Source: Pedobacter roseus (lineage in GTDB: Bacteria > Bacteroidota > Bacteroidia > Sphingobacteriales > Sphingobacteriaceae). From it: a stretch of DNA of 64,000 bases. The stretch is from contig NZ_CP060723.1 in the NCBI RefSeq assembly GCF_014395225.1, positions 4,464,001-4,528,000 of the forward strand, read 5' to 3'. This document shows positions 34,164 through 42,605 of the stretch, piece after piece. Every line of letters starts with the position of its first letter. The stretch's first letter is position 1. The notes below the pieces were generated by a model. It was not told where the DNA came from. It was given only the letters and a program-made list of their open reading frames with translations, and searched no databases. The position numbers and the translations under genes are program-made.

Positions 34164-35681
34164 TTAAGCTATCACCGTATTTTCTATTTTCAAAACCTTT
34201 GAAGTTTTATCTCTGGTTGTTTTACAAAGCTCAGCATCCTGGGCAAGTGATTTGCCATAAGTTGGGATCATCTCTTTAATTTTGGCCTGCCATTCGTCAG
34301 TTGCCAAATCTTCAGCGAAACAACGGTTTAATAAATCGAGCATGATCGATACGGCTGTTGAAGCACCCGGAGAAGCGCCTAACAACGCGGCAATAGAACC
34401 ATCGGCGGCACTAACCACTTCAGTACCAAACTCTAAAATACCACCCTGTTTTTCGTCCTTTTTAATTACCTGAACACGCTGTCCGGCATATTCCAATTCC
34501 CAATCTTTAAGTTCGGCAGTTGGTAAATATTCTTTCAGTGCTTCCAACCTGTCTTCTGGCGATTGCCTTACCTGCTCAATTAAGTATTTCGTTAAATCGA
34601 GGTTGTGCAATCCGGCAGAAATCATCGGACGGATATTATTAAATTTAATCGACTTCGGTAAATCCAAAAACGATCCATTTTTAAGGAATTTGGTTGAGAA
34701 ACCAGCATAAGGACCAAACAACAAAGCCTGTTTCCCGTTGATCATCCTCGTATCTAAATGCGGTACCGACATTGGTGGCGCACCAACCGCAGCTTTTCCG
34801 TAAACTTTTGCGTGGTGTTTTTTAATGATCTCCTCATTGGTACATTTTAACCATTGTCCGCTTACCGGGAAACCGCCAAAACCTTTTCCTTCAGGAATGT
34901 CCGATTTTTCTAACAATGGCAAAGAACCTCCACCTGCGCCGATGAATACAAATTTAGCTACACGTTTACGTTTATCACCACTCTCCAAATCTTTAACCTT
35001 TATAATCCAGTTACCATCTTTATTCTTTTTCAGGTCGCGGATTTCGTGGTTAAAATACATGTTCACATTTCTTTGCTCCTTTAAGTTGTTAAACATATCA
35101 CGGGTTAAGGTCCCGAAGTTAACATCAGTACCAAGATCCATTTTGGTTGCAGCAACTTTTTCGTTTTTCTTACGGCCATCCATAATCAATGGCGCCCAGT
35201 TTTTTACCTGCTCAGCATCCTCAGTATATTGCATATCGCTAAACAAATCGCACTGTGTTAATGCGTCGTAGCGTTTTTTAAGATATTCTACGTTCTTTTT
35301 CCCCCAAACAAAACTCATGTGAGGAATATTGCGGATAAAATTGCAAGGGTCAGAAACCAATCCTTTATTGACCAGATAAGACCAAAACTGCTTAGATACC
35401 TCAAAATGCTCTGCAATCTGCACTGCTTTTTTAATTTCAACTGTACCGTCTTTCTTTTCGGGGGTATAGTTTAATTCACAAAATGCAGAGTGCCCAGTTC
35501 CGGCATTATTCCATGCATCAGAACTTTCTGCTGCCGCAATATCCAAACGTTCGTAAATTTCTATACTTAAGTTGGGCTCTAATTGTTTTAATAAAACACC
35601 AAGGGTTGCACTCATGATGCCAGCCCCTATTAAAATTACATCAGCGTCAGTTTTACCAACTGTCTTTTTCTTTTTTGTCAT
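34164..35681 (-). CDS. mqo: Malate:quinone oxidoreductase
   Basis: Mqo oxidises malate to oxaloacetate with FAD and passes electrons to the quinone pool at the inner membrane. The 505-residue protein begins with the FAD-binding ADVILIGAGIMSATLGVLL (GxGxxS/G near residues 18-24). It continues with the family hallmark ESSDAWNNAGTGHSAFCELNYTP, LGTDVNFGTLTRDM, VFIGAGGGSLPLLEKSDIPEGKGFGGFPVSG and the C-terminal LLGASPGASTAVSIML. Length is normal. It is transcribed alone and ends at a strong terminator. Confidence 0.97.
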   Translation of the reverse strand: MTKKKKTVGKTDADVILIGAGIMSATLGVLLKQLEPNLSIEIYERLDIAAAESSDAWNNAGTGHSAFCELNYTPEKKDGTVEIKKAVQIAEHFEVSKQFWSYLVNKGLVSDPCNFIRNIPHMSFVWGKKNVEYLKKRYDALTQCDLFSDMQYTEDAEQVKNWAPLIMDGRKKNEKVAATKMDLGTDVNFGTLTRDMFNNLKEQRNVNMYFNHEIRDLKKNKDGNWIIKVKDLESGDKRKRVAKFVFIGAGGGSLPLLEKSDIPEGKGFGGFPVSGQWLKCTNEEIIKKHHAKVYGKAAVGAPPMSVPHLDTRMINGKQALLFGPYAGFSTKFLKNGSFLDLPKSIKFNNIRPMISAGLHNLDLTKYLIEQVRQSPEDRLEALKEYLPTAELKDWELEYAGQRVQVIKKDEKQGGILEFGTEVVSAADGSIAALLGASPGASTAVSIMLDLLNRCFAEDLATDEWQAKIKEMIPTYGKSLAQDAELCKTTRDKTSKVLKIENTVIA

Positions 35682-35699
35682 CTTACTTTAAAGGAGTTA

Positions 35700-35707
35700 C
35701 AAATTTA
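35700..35707 (-). promoter_or_regulatory. Putative -7 box of the mqo promoter
   Basis: On the minus strand TAAATTTG matches TAnnTTTG. The transcription start would be about 12-15 nt ahead of the mqo ATG. The -33 box is weak (TTCG, 20 nt away). The remainder of the 35682-36076 gap is AT-rich with no further feature that I can support. Confidence 0.4.
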
Positions 35708-36076
35708 GAATGATTTTAAACATCCCACGAATTTTAAGCCATTAAATCTTAAAAAAATTGCCTAAAAATTAGAAATATTTCCTTTTTATATAAGCATTTA
35801 TCAAAGTTTAGTCCAAAGTTTTAAATCAGGAATCCTAATTCTTAAAAAGACATTAAAACAACATTAGGATCGTGTTATCAATCTTTCAAAAACCTATCCT
35901 TATAGCCATCAAATTTTATCATTATACATCGAAACGACTATATTTTTTAATAGTTTTTCAACAAAGTTTAAAATCAGGCTTAAGAAATCAATCAAAGATT
36001 GATAAATGTTAATTTATTATTTTTTTTCACGACGAAAAACTTAGTTTTATCCATCTATTATAAAGCCATCAACCTC

Positions 36077-37378
36077 ATGAAAAAACTAATCCTTTTTGGC
36101 ACAATACTATTTTTTACGGCATGTTCCGGAGAGAAAACCGATCAGCTGCTGCTCGAACTCGACAAAAAGAAACTGGCAGAAAACATTAATTACGATAAAA
36201 TCACTTTTTATAAGTTTGCCAAAATAGCTGTGCGATCAACAGCAGTGCAGGATACAACCCAGCCTGAATATCAAAAATTCAGTAAACAGGCACAAAGTGT
36301 AGTTAAAACTTTGAACAGCATCAACGGCCATAGCAAGGAAAATATTTCTGTAATTGAAGCATTGATGGTGTATAAGGAATATAGATCGGTTAAACAATTT
36401 GTAAAAGAAACTGATGAAGATGTTTTTCCGCTCTTAACCGAGGGCTTCATTACCATGAACTCAGGGACAAAAATGCCAAATCCTTTTTTCAAAGATTCGG
36501 ATAAAGCCTATTACCAAAACATAGAACATGCCATTTTAAGCATGGCGGTATTAACCACAAGAGATTTAGGGCAGCCTTTTGCATTATACGAATGTTATAA
36601 AACCCAGCCCGAGTTACTGGATGACTGCGAAATCAAAACCCTGCTCGAATTTGTCCGTGGCTTTTTATTTTTTGGTAATAACCTATTTTATCTTTCAGAA
36701 GATGGCCTTTCCAGAAATATTAAGTGGCTCGATAAAAATGAGAAAATCCCCTTGCCTTATACCAAATCTTTTTTCGGCTGGGGAAATTTAAACGATGAAC
36801 AAACACACCTTGCATTCCACGGCATGAATTATATTTTCAGGGGTTTCGACCGGATGAGGATGGAGCGGAAAATAGATGAGGAAAGATCACTGGAAGATTT
36901 TGAAGCTTTTTTAACTGATATGAACAAACTCGGCATCCAGAATGAACTGGTTTGGGGAATTACTGCATATCTTAATTTAAAGAAAGAAAAACCAGAAAAA
37001 TCGCTCCCTGCACTCGAGAAATTGAGTCAGAGTCCGCTATTTTCCAATTCGGAGCGCGAAGCCTTACAACAAACTATGGTTTATGTAAAAGACCGTAAAT
37101 CTGATAAAGCCTTAACGGGTGTGTATGATAAAGCATTTATAGGCAAAATCGCCACAAAATATATGATCGCCCTATTGGCCAAAGTAAATTGGGAAAAACT
37201 AATGAAAGATCAAGGTGTTCCTTACACCAAAGAAGTATTTGCAGGTATCAATAAATTTAAAACGCTTTCCAATTCGGTGAGTGAATATACCCAACCCTCA
37301 ACGATAGAAAAGGGAAAGAAGGAAATCGGCAAAAAAGGCAGCGAGTTACTCGAAAAAGCTAAAGGATTATGGAATTAA
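36077..37378 (+). CDS. Large lipoprotein of unknown function
   Basis: The start is the ATG at 36077 (MKKLILFGTILFFTACSGEK), a lipoprotein signal with lipobox FTAC and the lipidated cysteine at residue 16. An upstream TTG would add 26 residues and place the signal internally. The mature part (~415 residues) is mostly helical and charged, with segments such as EYRSVKQFVKETDEDVFPLL and AFHGMNYIFRGFDRMRMERK. It ends in a Lys/Gly-rich helix (KGKKEIGKKGSELLEKAKG). The even spread of helices suggests an alpha-solenoid, but no named repeat is seen. Family not recognised. It stands alone on the plus strand, divergent from mqo. Confidence 0.75.
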   Translation: MKKLILFGTILFFTACSGEKTDQLLLELDKKKLAENINYDKITFYKFAKIAVRSTAVQDTTQPEYQKFSKQAQSVVKTLNSINGHSKENISVIEALMVYKEYRSVKQFVKETDEDVFPLLTEGFITMNSGTKMPNPFFKDSDKAYYQNIEHAILSMAVLTTRDLGQPFALYECYKTQPELLDDCEIKTLLEFVRGFLFFGNNLFYLSEDGLSRNIKWLDKNEKIPLPYTKSFFGWGNLNDEQTHLAFHGMNYIFRGFDRMRMERKIDEERSLEDFEAFLTDMNKLGIQNELVWGITAYLNLKKEKPEKSLPALEKLSQSPLFSNSEREALQQTMVYVKDRKSDKALTGVYDKAFIGKIATKYMIALLAKVNWEKLMKDQGVPYTKEVFAGINKFKTLSNSVSEYTQPSTIEKGKKEIGKKGSELLEKAKGLWN

Positions 37379-37475
37379 TTTTTTTAACCACAAATTAAAA
37401 GGATGCACACAAATAAATGGTAATAGCGTTAAATGTGTGCAACCCTAACCGAGCTGATGGTTCTAAAGCCTAAAA

Positions 37476-37829
37476 TTAATCTATATGGCTTAAAATATTG
37501 ACCAATTTCCCAAAGGGATCTCTGGTATAAAAACGCCTGACACCCCATGGTTCATCGGCAGGACCGTACTCAACAGGAAATCCAGCAGTTTTTACCTTTT
37601 CCAATACCTCATCAACATGGTCAACTTCAATGGATAAATCTGGTGTTGGTGTACCCGATCCGCCTTCGGAGGCAAAACTGATCTGCACATCCATTTTTTG
37701 ATCAGCGGCACCATAGGTGGCAATCCACCCATGATCCATCATTAAATCTAAACCTAAGATATCTTTATAAAAACCCACTGCATCAGCAATTTTTGGGGCA
37801 TCTATATTAAGTACAATCCTTTTTACCAT
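37476..37829 (-). CDS. VOC-family (glyoxalase/bleomycin-resistance-like) protein
   Basis: The start is the ATG at 37827-37829 (MVKRIVLNIDAPKIADAVGFY). An ATG 14 codons upstream would place the N-terminus inside the msrA terminator. The 117-residue product has the paired beta-alpha-beta-beta-beta modules of the VOC fold: FYKDILGLDLMMDHGWIATYG in the first half, then LSIEVDHVDEVLEKVKTAGFP, and the C-terminal VRRFYTRDPFGKLVNILSH. A possible metal ligand is the histidine in EVDHVDEV. The single domain should act as a dimer. Its substrate is unknown. Confidence 0.85.
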   Translation of the reverse strand: MVKRIVLNIDAPKIADAVGFYKDILGLDLMMDHGWIATYGAADQKMDVQISFASEGGSGTPTPDLSIEVDHVDEVLEKVKTAGFPVEYGPADEPWGVRRFYTRDPFGKLVNILSHID

Positions 37830-37860
37830 AACCGGATAATTAAAATGTTTAAACAAGAAA

Positions 37861-37888
37861 AAGCCCTGCAACGTTTATTGCAGGGCTT
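37861..37888 (-). terminator. Intrinsic terminator of msrA
   Basis: AAGCCCTGCAA, a 6-nt loop and TTGCAGGGCTT form a perfect 11-bp stem; on the minus strand it ends in TTTTTC. It is 15 bp past the msrA stop codon. Confidence 0.85.
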
Positions 37889-37902
37889 AACAAAATAAAT
37901 AT

Positions 37903-38502
37903 TTAATTTTTAAGTTTCGCTTTAAATATCTTTTCCAGCTTATCTATTTTTGGCTGGATGACCAACCTGCAATAAGGCTCGCTTCCATTTTTATTGAAAT
38001 AGTTCTGGTGATAATTCTCAGCCACATAAAAGGGTTTGGCAGCTTCAATAGCGGTGACCACTTTTTTGCCGTAAGCATTGGTTTTATTCAATTCAGCTTT
38101 ATATTTTTCAGCAAGCAATTTTTGTTCAGGTGTATGGTAAAAAACCACCGAACGGTATTGTGTACCACTATCAGCCCCCTGACGGTTTAAGGTTGTAGGA
38201 TCGTGACTTTTCCAAAACACCTCCAGTAAATCATCGTAAGAAATCACCATTGGGTTATAGGTAATTTCTAAAACCTCCGCATGTCCGGTTGCACCAGTGC
38301 ATACTTCTTCGTAAGTTGGATTGGCTAAAGTACCTCCCTCATAGCCCGATTTTACCGAAACTACCCCTTTTAAACGTTGAAATATTGCTTCAGTACACCA
38401 AAAACAGCCCATTCCGAAAGTTGCTTTCTCTGTCTTTTTTCCTTGTGCATTGGCCTGGTTTAACGCCAATACAGCCAGTAGAATTAAAATTATTTTTCTC
38501 AT
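37903..38502 (-). CDS. msrA: Peptide-methionine (S)-S-oxide reductase, exported
   Basis: MsrA repairs oxidised methionine. The 199-residue product has an N-terminal signal peptide (MRKIILILLAVLALNQANAQ), then KATFGMGCFWCTEAIF with the catalytic cysteine in GCFW. The family segments SGYEGGTLANPTYEEVCTGATGHAE and YRSVVFYHTPEQ follow, and the C-terminal NYHQNYF region is present. There is no fused MsrB domain. The signal peptide implies periplasmic repair, a known variant in the phylum. Confidence 0.95.
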   Translation of the reverse strand: MRKIILILLAVLALNQANAQGKKTEKATFGMGCFWCTEAIFQRLKGVVSVKSGYEGGTLANPTYEEVCTGATGHAEVLEITYNPMVISYDDLLEVFWKSHDPTTLNRQGADSGTQYRSVVFYHTPEQKLLAEKYKAELNKTNAYGKKVVTAIEAAKPFYVAENYHQNYFNKNGSEPYCRLVIQPKIDKLEKIFKAKLKN

Positions 38503-38776
38503 GTATGTGTGTGTTTTATTTGTTAGTCGGAAATAATCCCTAAACCTTACAGTTAAATTGAATTATCTACATCTAATTATACGCAAAAAAACAGGCTGTA
38601 GTTTGCATTAAATCAATAATGGATTTTGTATGACAATCGCAACAATTTGTTGATTTTGGTGTTAATGTTAATAACTTAAAATATTGATTAACAATTTTTT
38701 AAACAGCTATTTTAACAGCCAAATGCACTTATTAACAATTCTTTTTTAAATTCGTATAACATTAAAATTTAAAATT

Positions 38777-39739
38777 ATGTCTACACCGTATATTCCTTGT
38801 TTAGATTTAGGTTCCTACGTCAATGGTTCTGAAGAAGAGCGTAAAAAGTTTTCTGACGAACTGGGCAGGGCTTTTAACGATTCGGGTTTTGTTACCATTA
38901 CCAACCATGGTTTAAGCCAGGAATTAATTGATAAGCTTTATGAAAATATTAAAGCTGCTTTTTCTTTGCCAGTTGAAACCAAAAGAAAATATGAAAAACC
39001 AGAATTAGCTGGTCAACGCGGTTATACCAGTGCGGGTAAAGAAACAGCAAAAGGTGCTAAAACCCCGGATTTGAAAGAATTCTGGCAAATTGGTCAGGAA
39101 GTAACCGATGGAGATCCGGTTAAAAATGAATATCCTGACAATGAAATTTTAGAGGAACTGCCTGAATTTAACAAAGTGACGGGCGATATCTATAAAAAAC
39201 TGGAAGAAAACGGAACGCATTTATTACGTGCCATTGCTACTTATTTAGAATTGCCGATCAATTATTTCGATAAACATGTTCATAATGGAAATTCGATTTT
39301 AAGGGGTATCCACTATTTTCCGATTGAAAATCCGGAAACAATTCCAGATGACGCGGTACGTGCCGGTGCACATGAAGACATCAATTTGATTACCTTATTA
39401 ATTGGTGCGAGTGCAGATGGACTGGAAGTATTAACCCGCAGCAATGAGTGGTTGCCAATTAAAGCACATCATACTGATATCGTGGTAAATGTTGGCGATA
39501 TGTTACAACGTTTAACCAACAATAAATTAAAATCGACCACCCACCGTGTGGTAAACCCTCCGCGCGAACTGATGAAAACTTCACGTTTTTCAGTACCGTT
39601 TTTCTTGCACCCACGCAGCGATATGGATTTAACCAGTTTGCCATCAACTATTGATGCGGAACATCCTAAGGCTTATAGCGATATGACCGCTGGAGAATAT
39701 TTAGACGAGCGCCTACGGGAAATTGGATTGAAAAAGTAG
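38777..39739 (+). CDS. 2-oxoglutarate/Fe(II)-dependent oxygenase, isopenicillin-N-synthase-like family
   Basis: The 320-residue protein has the plant/IPNS-type layout: an N-terminal DIOX_N-like helix region (IPCLDLGSYVNG, SGFVTITNHGLSQELIDKLY) followed by the jelly-roll core. The iron ligands are visible as H and D in GAHEDINLITLLIG and the distal histidine in STTHRVVNPP, with the 2OG-binding arginine-x-serine in TSRFSVPFF. It is a cytoplasmic small-molecule oxygenase whose substrate cannot be inferred. It is monocistronic, with a terminator at 39797. Confidence 0.92.
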   Translation: MSTPYIPCLDLGSYVNGSEEERKKFSDELGRAFNDSGFVTITNHGLSQELIDKLYENIKAAFSLPVETKRKYEKPELAGQRGYTSAGKETAKGAKTPDLKEFWQIGQEVTDGDPVKNEYPDNEILEELPEFNKVTGDIYKKLEENGTHLLRAIATYLELPINYFDKHVHNGNSILRGIHYFPIENPETIPDDAVRAGAHEDINLITLLIGASADGLEVLTRSNEWLPIKAHHTDIVVNVGDMLQRLTNNKLKSTTHRVVNPPRELMKTSRFSVPFFLHPRSDMDLTSLPSTIDAEHPKAYSDMTAGEYLDERLREIGLKK

Positions 39740-39796
39740 TTATGAGCTTGGAGTTGTCAGTTTGGAGCCTCCATGCAACCGTAAATAAAAAAAATT

Positions 39797-39824
39797 AAGC
39801 ATCGGCTAAAACCGGTGCTTTTTT
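39797..39824 (+). terminator. Intrinsic terminator of the 2OG oxygenase gene
   Basis: AAGCATCGG, a 6-nt loop and CCGGTGCTT (one G-T pair) followed by TTTTGTTATT. It lies 58 bp past the stop and 14 bp before the next start codon. Confidence 0.75.
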
Positions 39825-39837
39825 GTTATTTTGAGAT

Positions 39838-40680
39838 ATGCATTCTACACAACTAGAAGTTTTTGCTGAAATTGAAGGTATAGGTTCAGCCTCGGGATTA
39901 TTCATTCATGGAGATTTACTCTATATCCTTGGCGATAACAGTGGCTATTTGAATGAATACAACATCAAAACCAAAGTGCTCCGCAAAATTCAGATCTTAT
40001 TTGATAAAGATCTGCAACAACTGGAAAATATCCCTAAAGCATTAAAACCTGATTTCGAAATTCTTTGTCAGTACGAGGATAAGCTCTACATCTTAGGTTC
40101 AGGTTCTACATCTAAAAGAAACCTGATGATCGAATTCGACCTAAAAACACATCAGGTTGTTCGGAAAGATTTAACAGAAGCTTACGGTAAACTGAAATCA
40201 ATGGCTAAAATTGATGATCAGAATTTTAACCTCGAAGGCGCAATCTTTACCGGCAAAACGTGGTTGCTTTTTAATCGCGGCAATGGGCTTGACTCGAAGA
40301 ATGGCATATTTAAAATCGAAGGTACAGATCTAGCTAATTCAAGTCAGGTTTTATTCAACAGTTTTAAACTTCCCAATATCGATCATGTAGAATCATCTTT
40401 TACTGATGCTACCCTGGTTAAAAATGAAATATTTTTCATCGCTACTGCAGAAGATACAAAATCTACTTATGCGGATGGAGAAATTATGGGCAGTTTTATT
40501 GGCAGCATTAACCTGCAAAACCTAAAACTAACTTTTAGCAATAAAATTTCAGGCAGGCATAAGTTTGAAGGCATCACGCTGCTTCATCAAAATGAACAAA
40601 CGATTTCATTTCTTTTATGTGAGGACCGCGATACCGATGAACTTAAAACAACGATATATAAGCTGGTTTTAAAGCATTAA
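39838..40680 (+). CDS. Beta-propeller-like protein (possibly DUF6929), unknown function
   Basis: This 280-residue protein has no signal peptide. Repeated beta-segments of the propeller kind are seen: ASGLFIHGDLLYILGDNSGYL, EYNIKTKVLRKIQIL, KLYILGSGSTSKRNLMIEF, FTGKTWLLFNRGNGL and FEGITLLHQNEQTISFLLCED. The pattern GDN/SG, LEG and GSGSTSKR resembles the DUF6929 or esterase-like phytase families, but I cannot confirm this without a search. It is followed 10 bp later by a small membrane-protein gene, so the two are likely co-transcribed. Confidence 0.7.
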   Translation: MHSTQLEVFAEIEGIGSASGLFIHGDLLYILGDNSGYLNEYNIKTKVLRKIQILFDKDLQQLENIPKALKPDFEILCQYEDKLYILGSGSTSKRNLMIEFDLKTHQVVRKDLTEAYGKLKSMAKIDDQNFNLEGAIFTGKTWLLFNRGNGLDSKNGIFKIEGTDLANSSQVLFNSFKLPNIDHVESSFTDATLVKNEIFFIATAEDTKSTYADGEIMGSFIGSINLQNLKLTFSNKISGRHKFEGITLLHQNEQTISFLLCEDRDTDELKTTIYKLVLKH

Positions 40681-40690
40681 AATTCGGGTA

Positions 40691-41089
40691 ATGATTTTTA
40701 AATTCAATTACAAACGGACTATCCAATTCCTTCTGACATTATTACTTATTCCAACCACCTATATTGGCATTCCGCTAAATGGTGGAGATAAAGGCTGGAT
40801 TTATGTAAACAGTGTACTTCGTGATTATTTTGCAAACAGAACCTCTTTTTTAATTTCGTCTGTTCATTTTTCAGTATTTGACTTTTTTGTGTTCATCAGT
40901 AATATACTTTTATACATTGCCCCTGTTCTGGTATTTACCAGGCTTAATAAAATCGGTGCTGTCTATATTCCCACCGCATTTTTAATACTCACCCTTATTT
41001 ATTTCCCACTGATGGTTATTCTGCTTATCCCTTATATATTAATCTGGGTTGCTCTGCTGGTTTATTCGAGGCATACGCTTGATCAATAA
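40691..41089 (+). CDS. Small membrane protein, unknown function
   Basis: This 132-residue protein has three or four hydrophobic segments: IQFLLTLLLIPTTYIGIPL near the N-terminus, FDFFVFISNILLYIAPVLVF in the middle, and TAFLILTLIYFPLMVILLI with IPYILIWVALLVY at the end. No conserved polar motif marks a family. It starts 10 bp after the propeller-like gene. Confidence 0.65.
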   Translation: MIFKFNYKRTIQFLLTLLLIPTTYIGIPLNGGDKGWIYVNSVLRDYFANRTSFLISSVHFSVFDFFVFISNILLYIAPVLVFTRLNKIGAVYIPTAFLILTLIYFPLMVILLIPYILIWVALLVYSRHTLDQ

Positions 41090-41093
41090 TCAG

Positions 41094-41123
41094 GACCACC
41101 TAAGCCACCTGAGCACACCTAAG
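41094..41123 (+). repeat. Direct repeat, left of the TPR gene
   Basis: GACCACCTAAGCCACCTGAG then CACACCTAAG. A near-identical copy lies at 41935-41964 in the same orientation, so the two flank the TPR gene. A looser relative is near 25435 (GACCACCTCTAAGTGCATC). Confidence 0.6.
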
Positions 41124-41203
41124 TTTGCACTTTATGATATATATTTTTACAAAGCCCACCTAAAAAATTAATTTCATTTATATTCGAAAAAAATCAACGA
41201 TCG

Positions 41204-41809
41204 ATGTACAAACAATTATTAACACTCTTATTTGCATTAGCAGTTACACAAATCAGCTTCGCGCAAAGCAAAAGCATTAAAGATTTATATTGGGATTATT
41301 CTCAAATCAGAATGACCGATACTGAAAAACCAAAAGTTATTCAGCTGGCTGAAGAGCTGATCAAAAGAACTCCGGAACTTAGTAAAACCCAGTTAGGCAA
41401 TGTAAGTTATCATTTAGGAAGACTTTATGAAGAAACAGGGCAAACAGAAAAGGCAATTCCGCAATATGAAGAAGCTATAAAAATCACTCCAGCTTATTAT
41501 GTTCCATACCGTGCTTTAGGTTTTATTTTCGTTAAAAAATGTAATGTGATTGGAGCAAAAATGAATGAGGCAGGAAAAGCAAAAGATTTAAAGGCACAGA
41601 CAGAACTTTATGCCCAATATAAAGTAGCTGCACTTAAAGCATTGCCATATCTGGAAAAATCGCAAGCCTGCGATCCGGACGATGAAACTAAAACCATTAT
41701 CACAAATTTATACCGTAGTCTTAAAGATAATGGCGCTATTGCTTCGCTTGATGACAGGCTGAAGAAAAATGCTGCCGATTGTGTTAGCTTATTAGAGGAT
41801 GAGTATTAA
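41204..41809 (+). CDS. Exported tetratricopeptide-repeat protein
   Basis: The 201-residue protein has a signal peptide (MYKQLLTLLFALAVTQISFAQ). It then has at least two TPR-like helical pairs, clearest in LSKTQLGNVSYHLGRLYEET followed by GQTEKAIPQYEEAIKITPAY, and again around PYLEKSQACDPDDETKTIITNLYRSL. Such proteins are protein-interaction scaffolds in the periplasm or on the surface. The function is unknown. It is flanked by a pair of 30-bp direct repeats. Confidence 0.8.
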   Translation: MYKQLLTLLFALAVTQISFAQSKSIKDLYWDYSQIRMTDTEKPKVIQLAEELIKRTPELSKTQLGNVSYHLGRLYEETGQTEKAIPQYEEAIKITPAYYVPYRALGFIFVKKCNVIGAKMNEAGKAKDLKAQTELYAQYKVAALKALPYLEKSQACDPDDETKTIITNLYRSLKDNGAIASLDDRLKKNAADCVSLLEDEY

Positions 41810-41934
41810 ATTGATAAAGGTGGACCATTTGAGGTCATCTAATGGTCAAGCAGGTCGTTAAATCAAAGTCCAAATTTTATCTCAATGTTCTTAATTTCTT
41901 AATGGTCAAACATTAAAACTAAACTTTATTGTTT

Positions 41935-41964
41935 GACCACCTAAGCCATCTGAGAACACCTAAG
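41935..41964 (+). repeat. Direct repeat, right of the TPR gene
   Basis: GACCACCTAAGCCATCTGAG then AACACCTAAG: 28 of 30 bases match the copy at 41094-41123 in the same orientation, 841 bp away. The surrounding 41810-42011 contains other short TGGTCAA-type repeats and no gene. Confidence 0.6.
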
Positions 41965-42011
41965 CTTTGGGCATTAGTCATCGGTCTCCCATCCTCGGAC
42001 TTTTGGAGTAT

Positions 42012-42533
42012 TTAATTTTTCAATAAACTTCTCACCGTCACCTGTGGCACTTCTCCAGCGGGCACAATAAAAATCGCATCGTTTTCGATTACCTGTCCTT
42101 CATCGAAATAGTACCCGGCGGTAACTGGCAGAATTGCTGTGATTGATTTTCCATCTTTATCTTTTGTAGGATAGGTAACATTAATTAAATGGCTTTTCAT
42201 GCTCACCTGAACCTTTTTTGAGGTTAATCTTGCACCTGTGGCATTGATACAATCTAACTCTATAATTTTTGAATTAGAAATCCCGGTAAGATCCAATGAA
42301 TTGGCCAAACGGATGTTAAAAGATTTACCGGTATTGTTTTTTATAGAGGCTAAAACTTTATAGCGATCGAAATCCTGGTCTTTTATGGTCAACTTTTCTT
42401 TATTGGTAACAGAATAGGTTACGGCAATTCCGTTTACATTTAAGGTTTCTCCATCTTTGATCTGCTGTGCATAAGAGGCCGAAACCGCCATCAAAAAAGG
42501 CAATAAAAAAGTTAAGGTTTTAATTAATTTCAT
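42012..42533 (-). CDS. Exported protein, unknown function
   Basis: This 173-residue protein has a signal peptide (MKLIKTLTFLLPFLMAVSASYAQ). The mature part is predicted all-beta, with YKVLASIKNNTGKSFNIRLAN and KVQVSMKSHLINVTYPTKD, and ends GEVPQVTVRSLLKN. No cysteine pattern or known motif apart from a general beta-sandwich appearance. It is probably periplasmic. Its gene is 72 bp downstream of the beta-lactamase-type gene on the same strand and may share its transcript. Confidence 0.7.
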   Translation of the reverse strand: MKLIKTLTFLLPFLMAVSASYAQQIKDGETLNVNGIAVTYSVTNKEKLTIKDQDFDRYKVLASIKNNTGKSFNIRLANSLDLTGISNSKIIELDCINATGARLTSKKVQVSMKSHLINVTYPTKDKDGKSITAILPVTAGYYFDEGQVIENDAIFIVPAGEVPQVTVRSLLKN

Positions 42534-42605
42534 AGTATTCTGTTTTTAGGTTTGTGTACTGAAATTACGAATAAAAATAAACTTGATCAATGATTATAGA
42601 TCATT

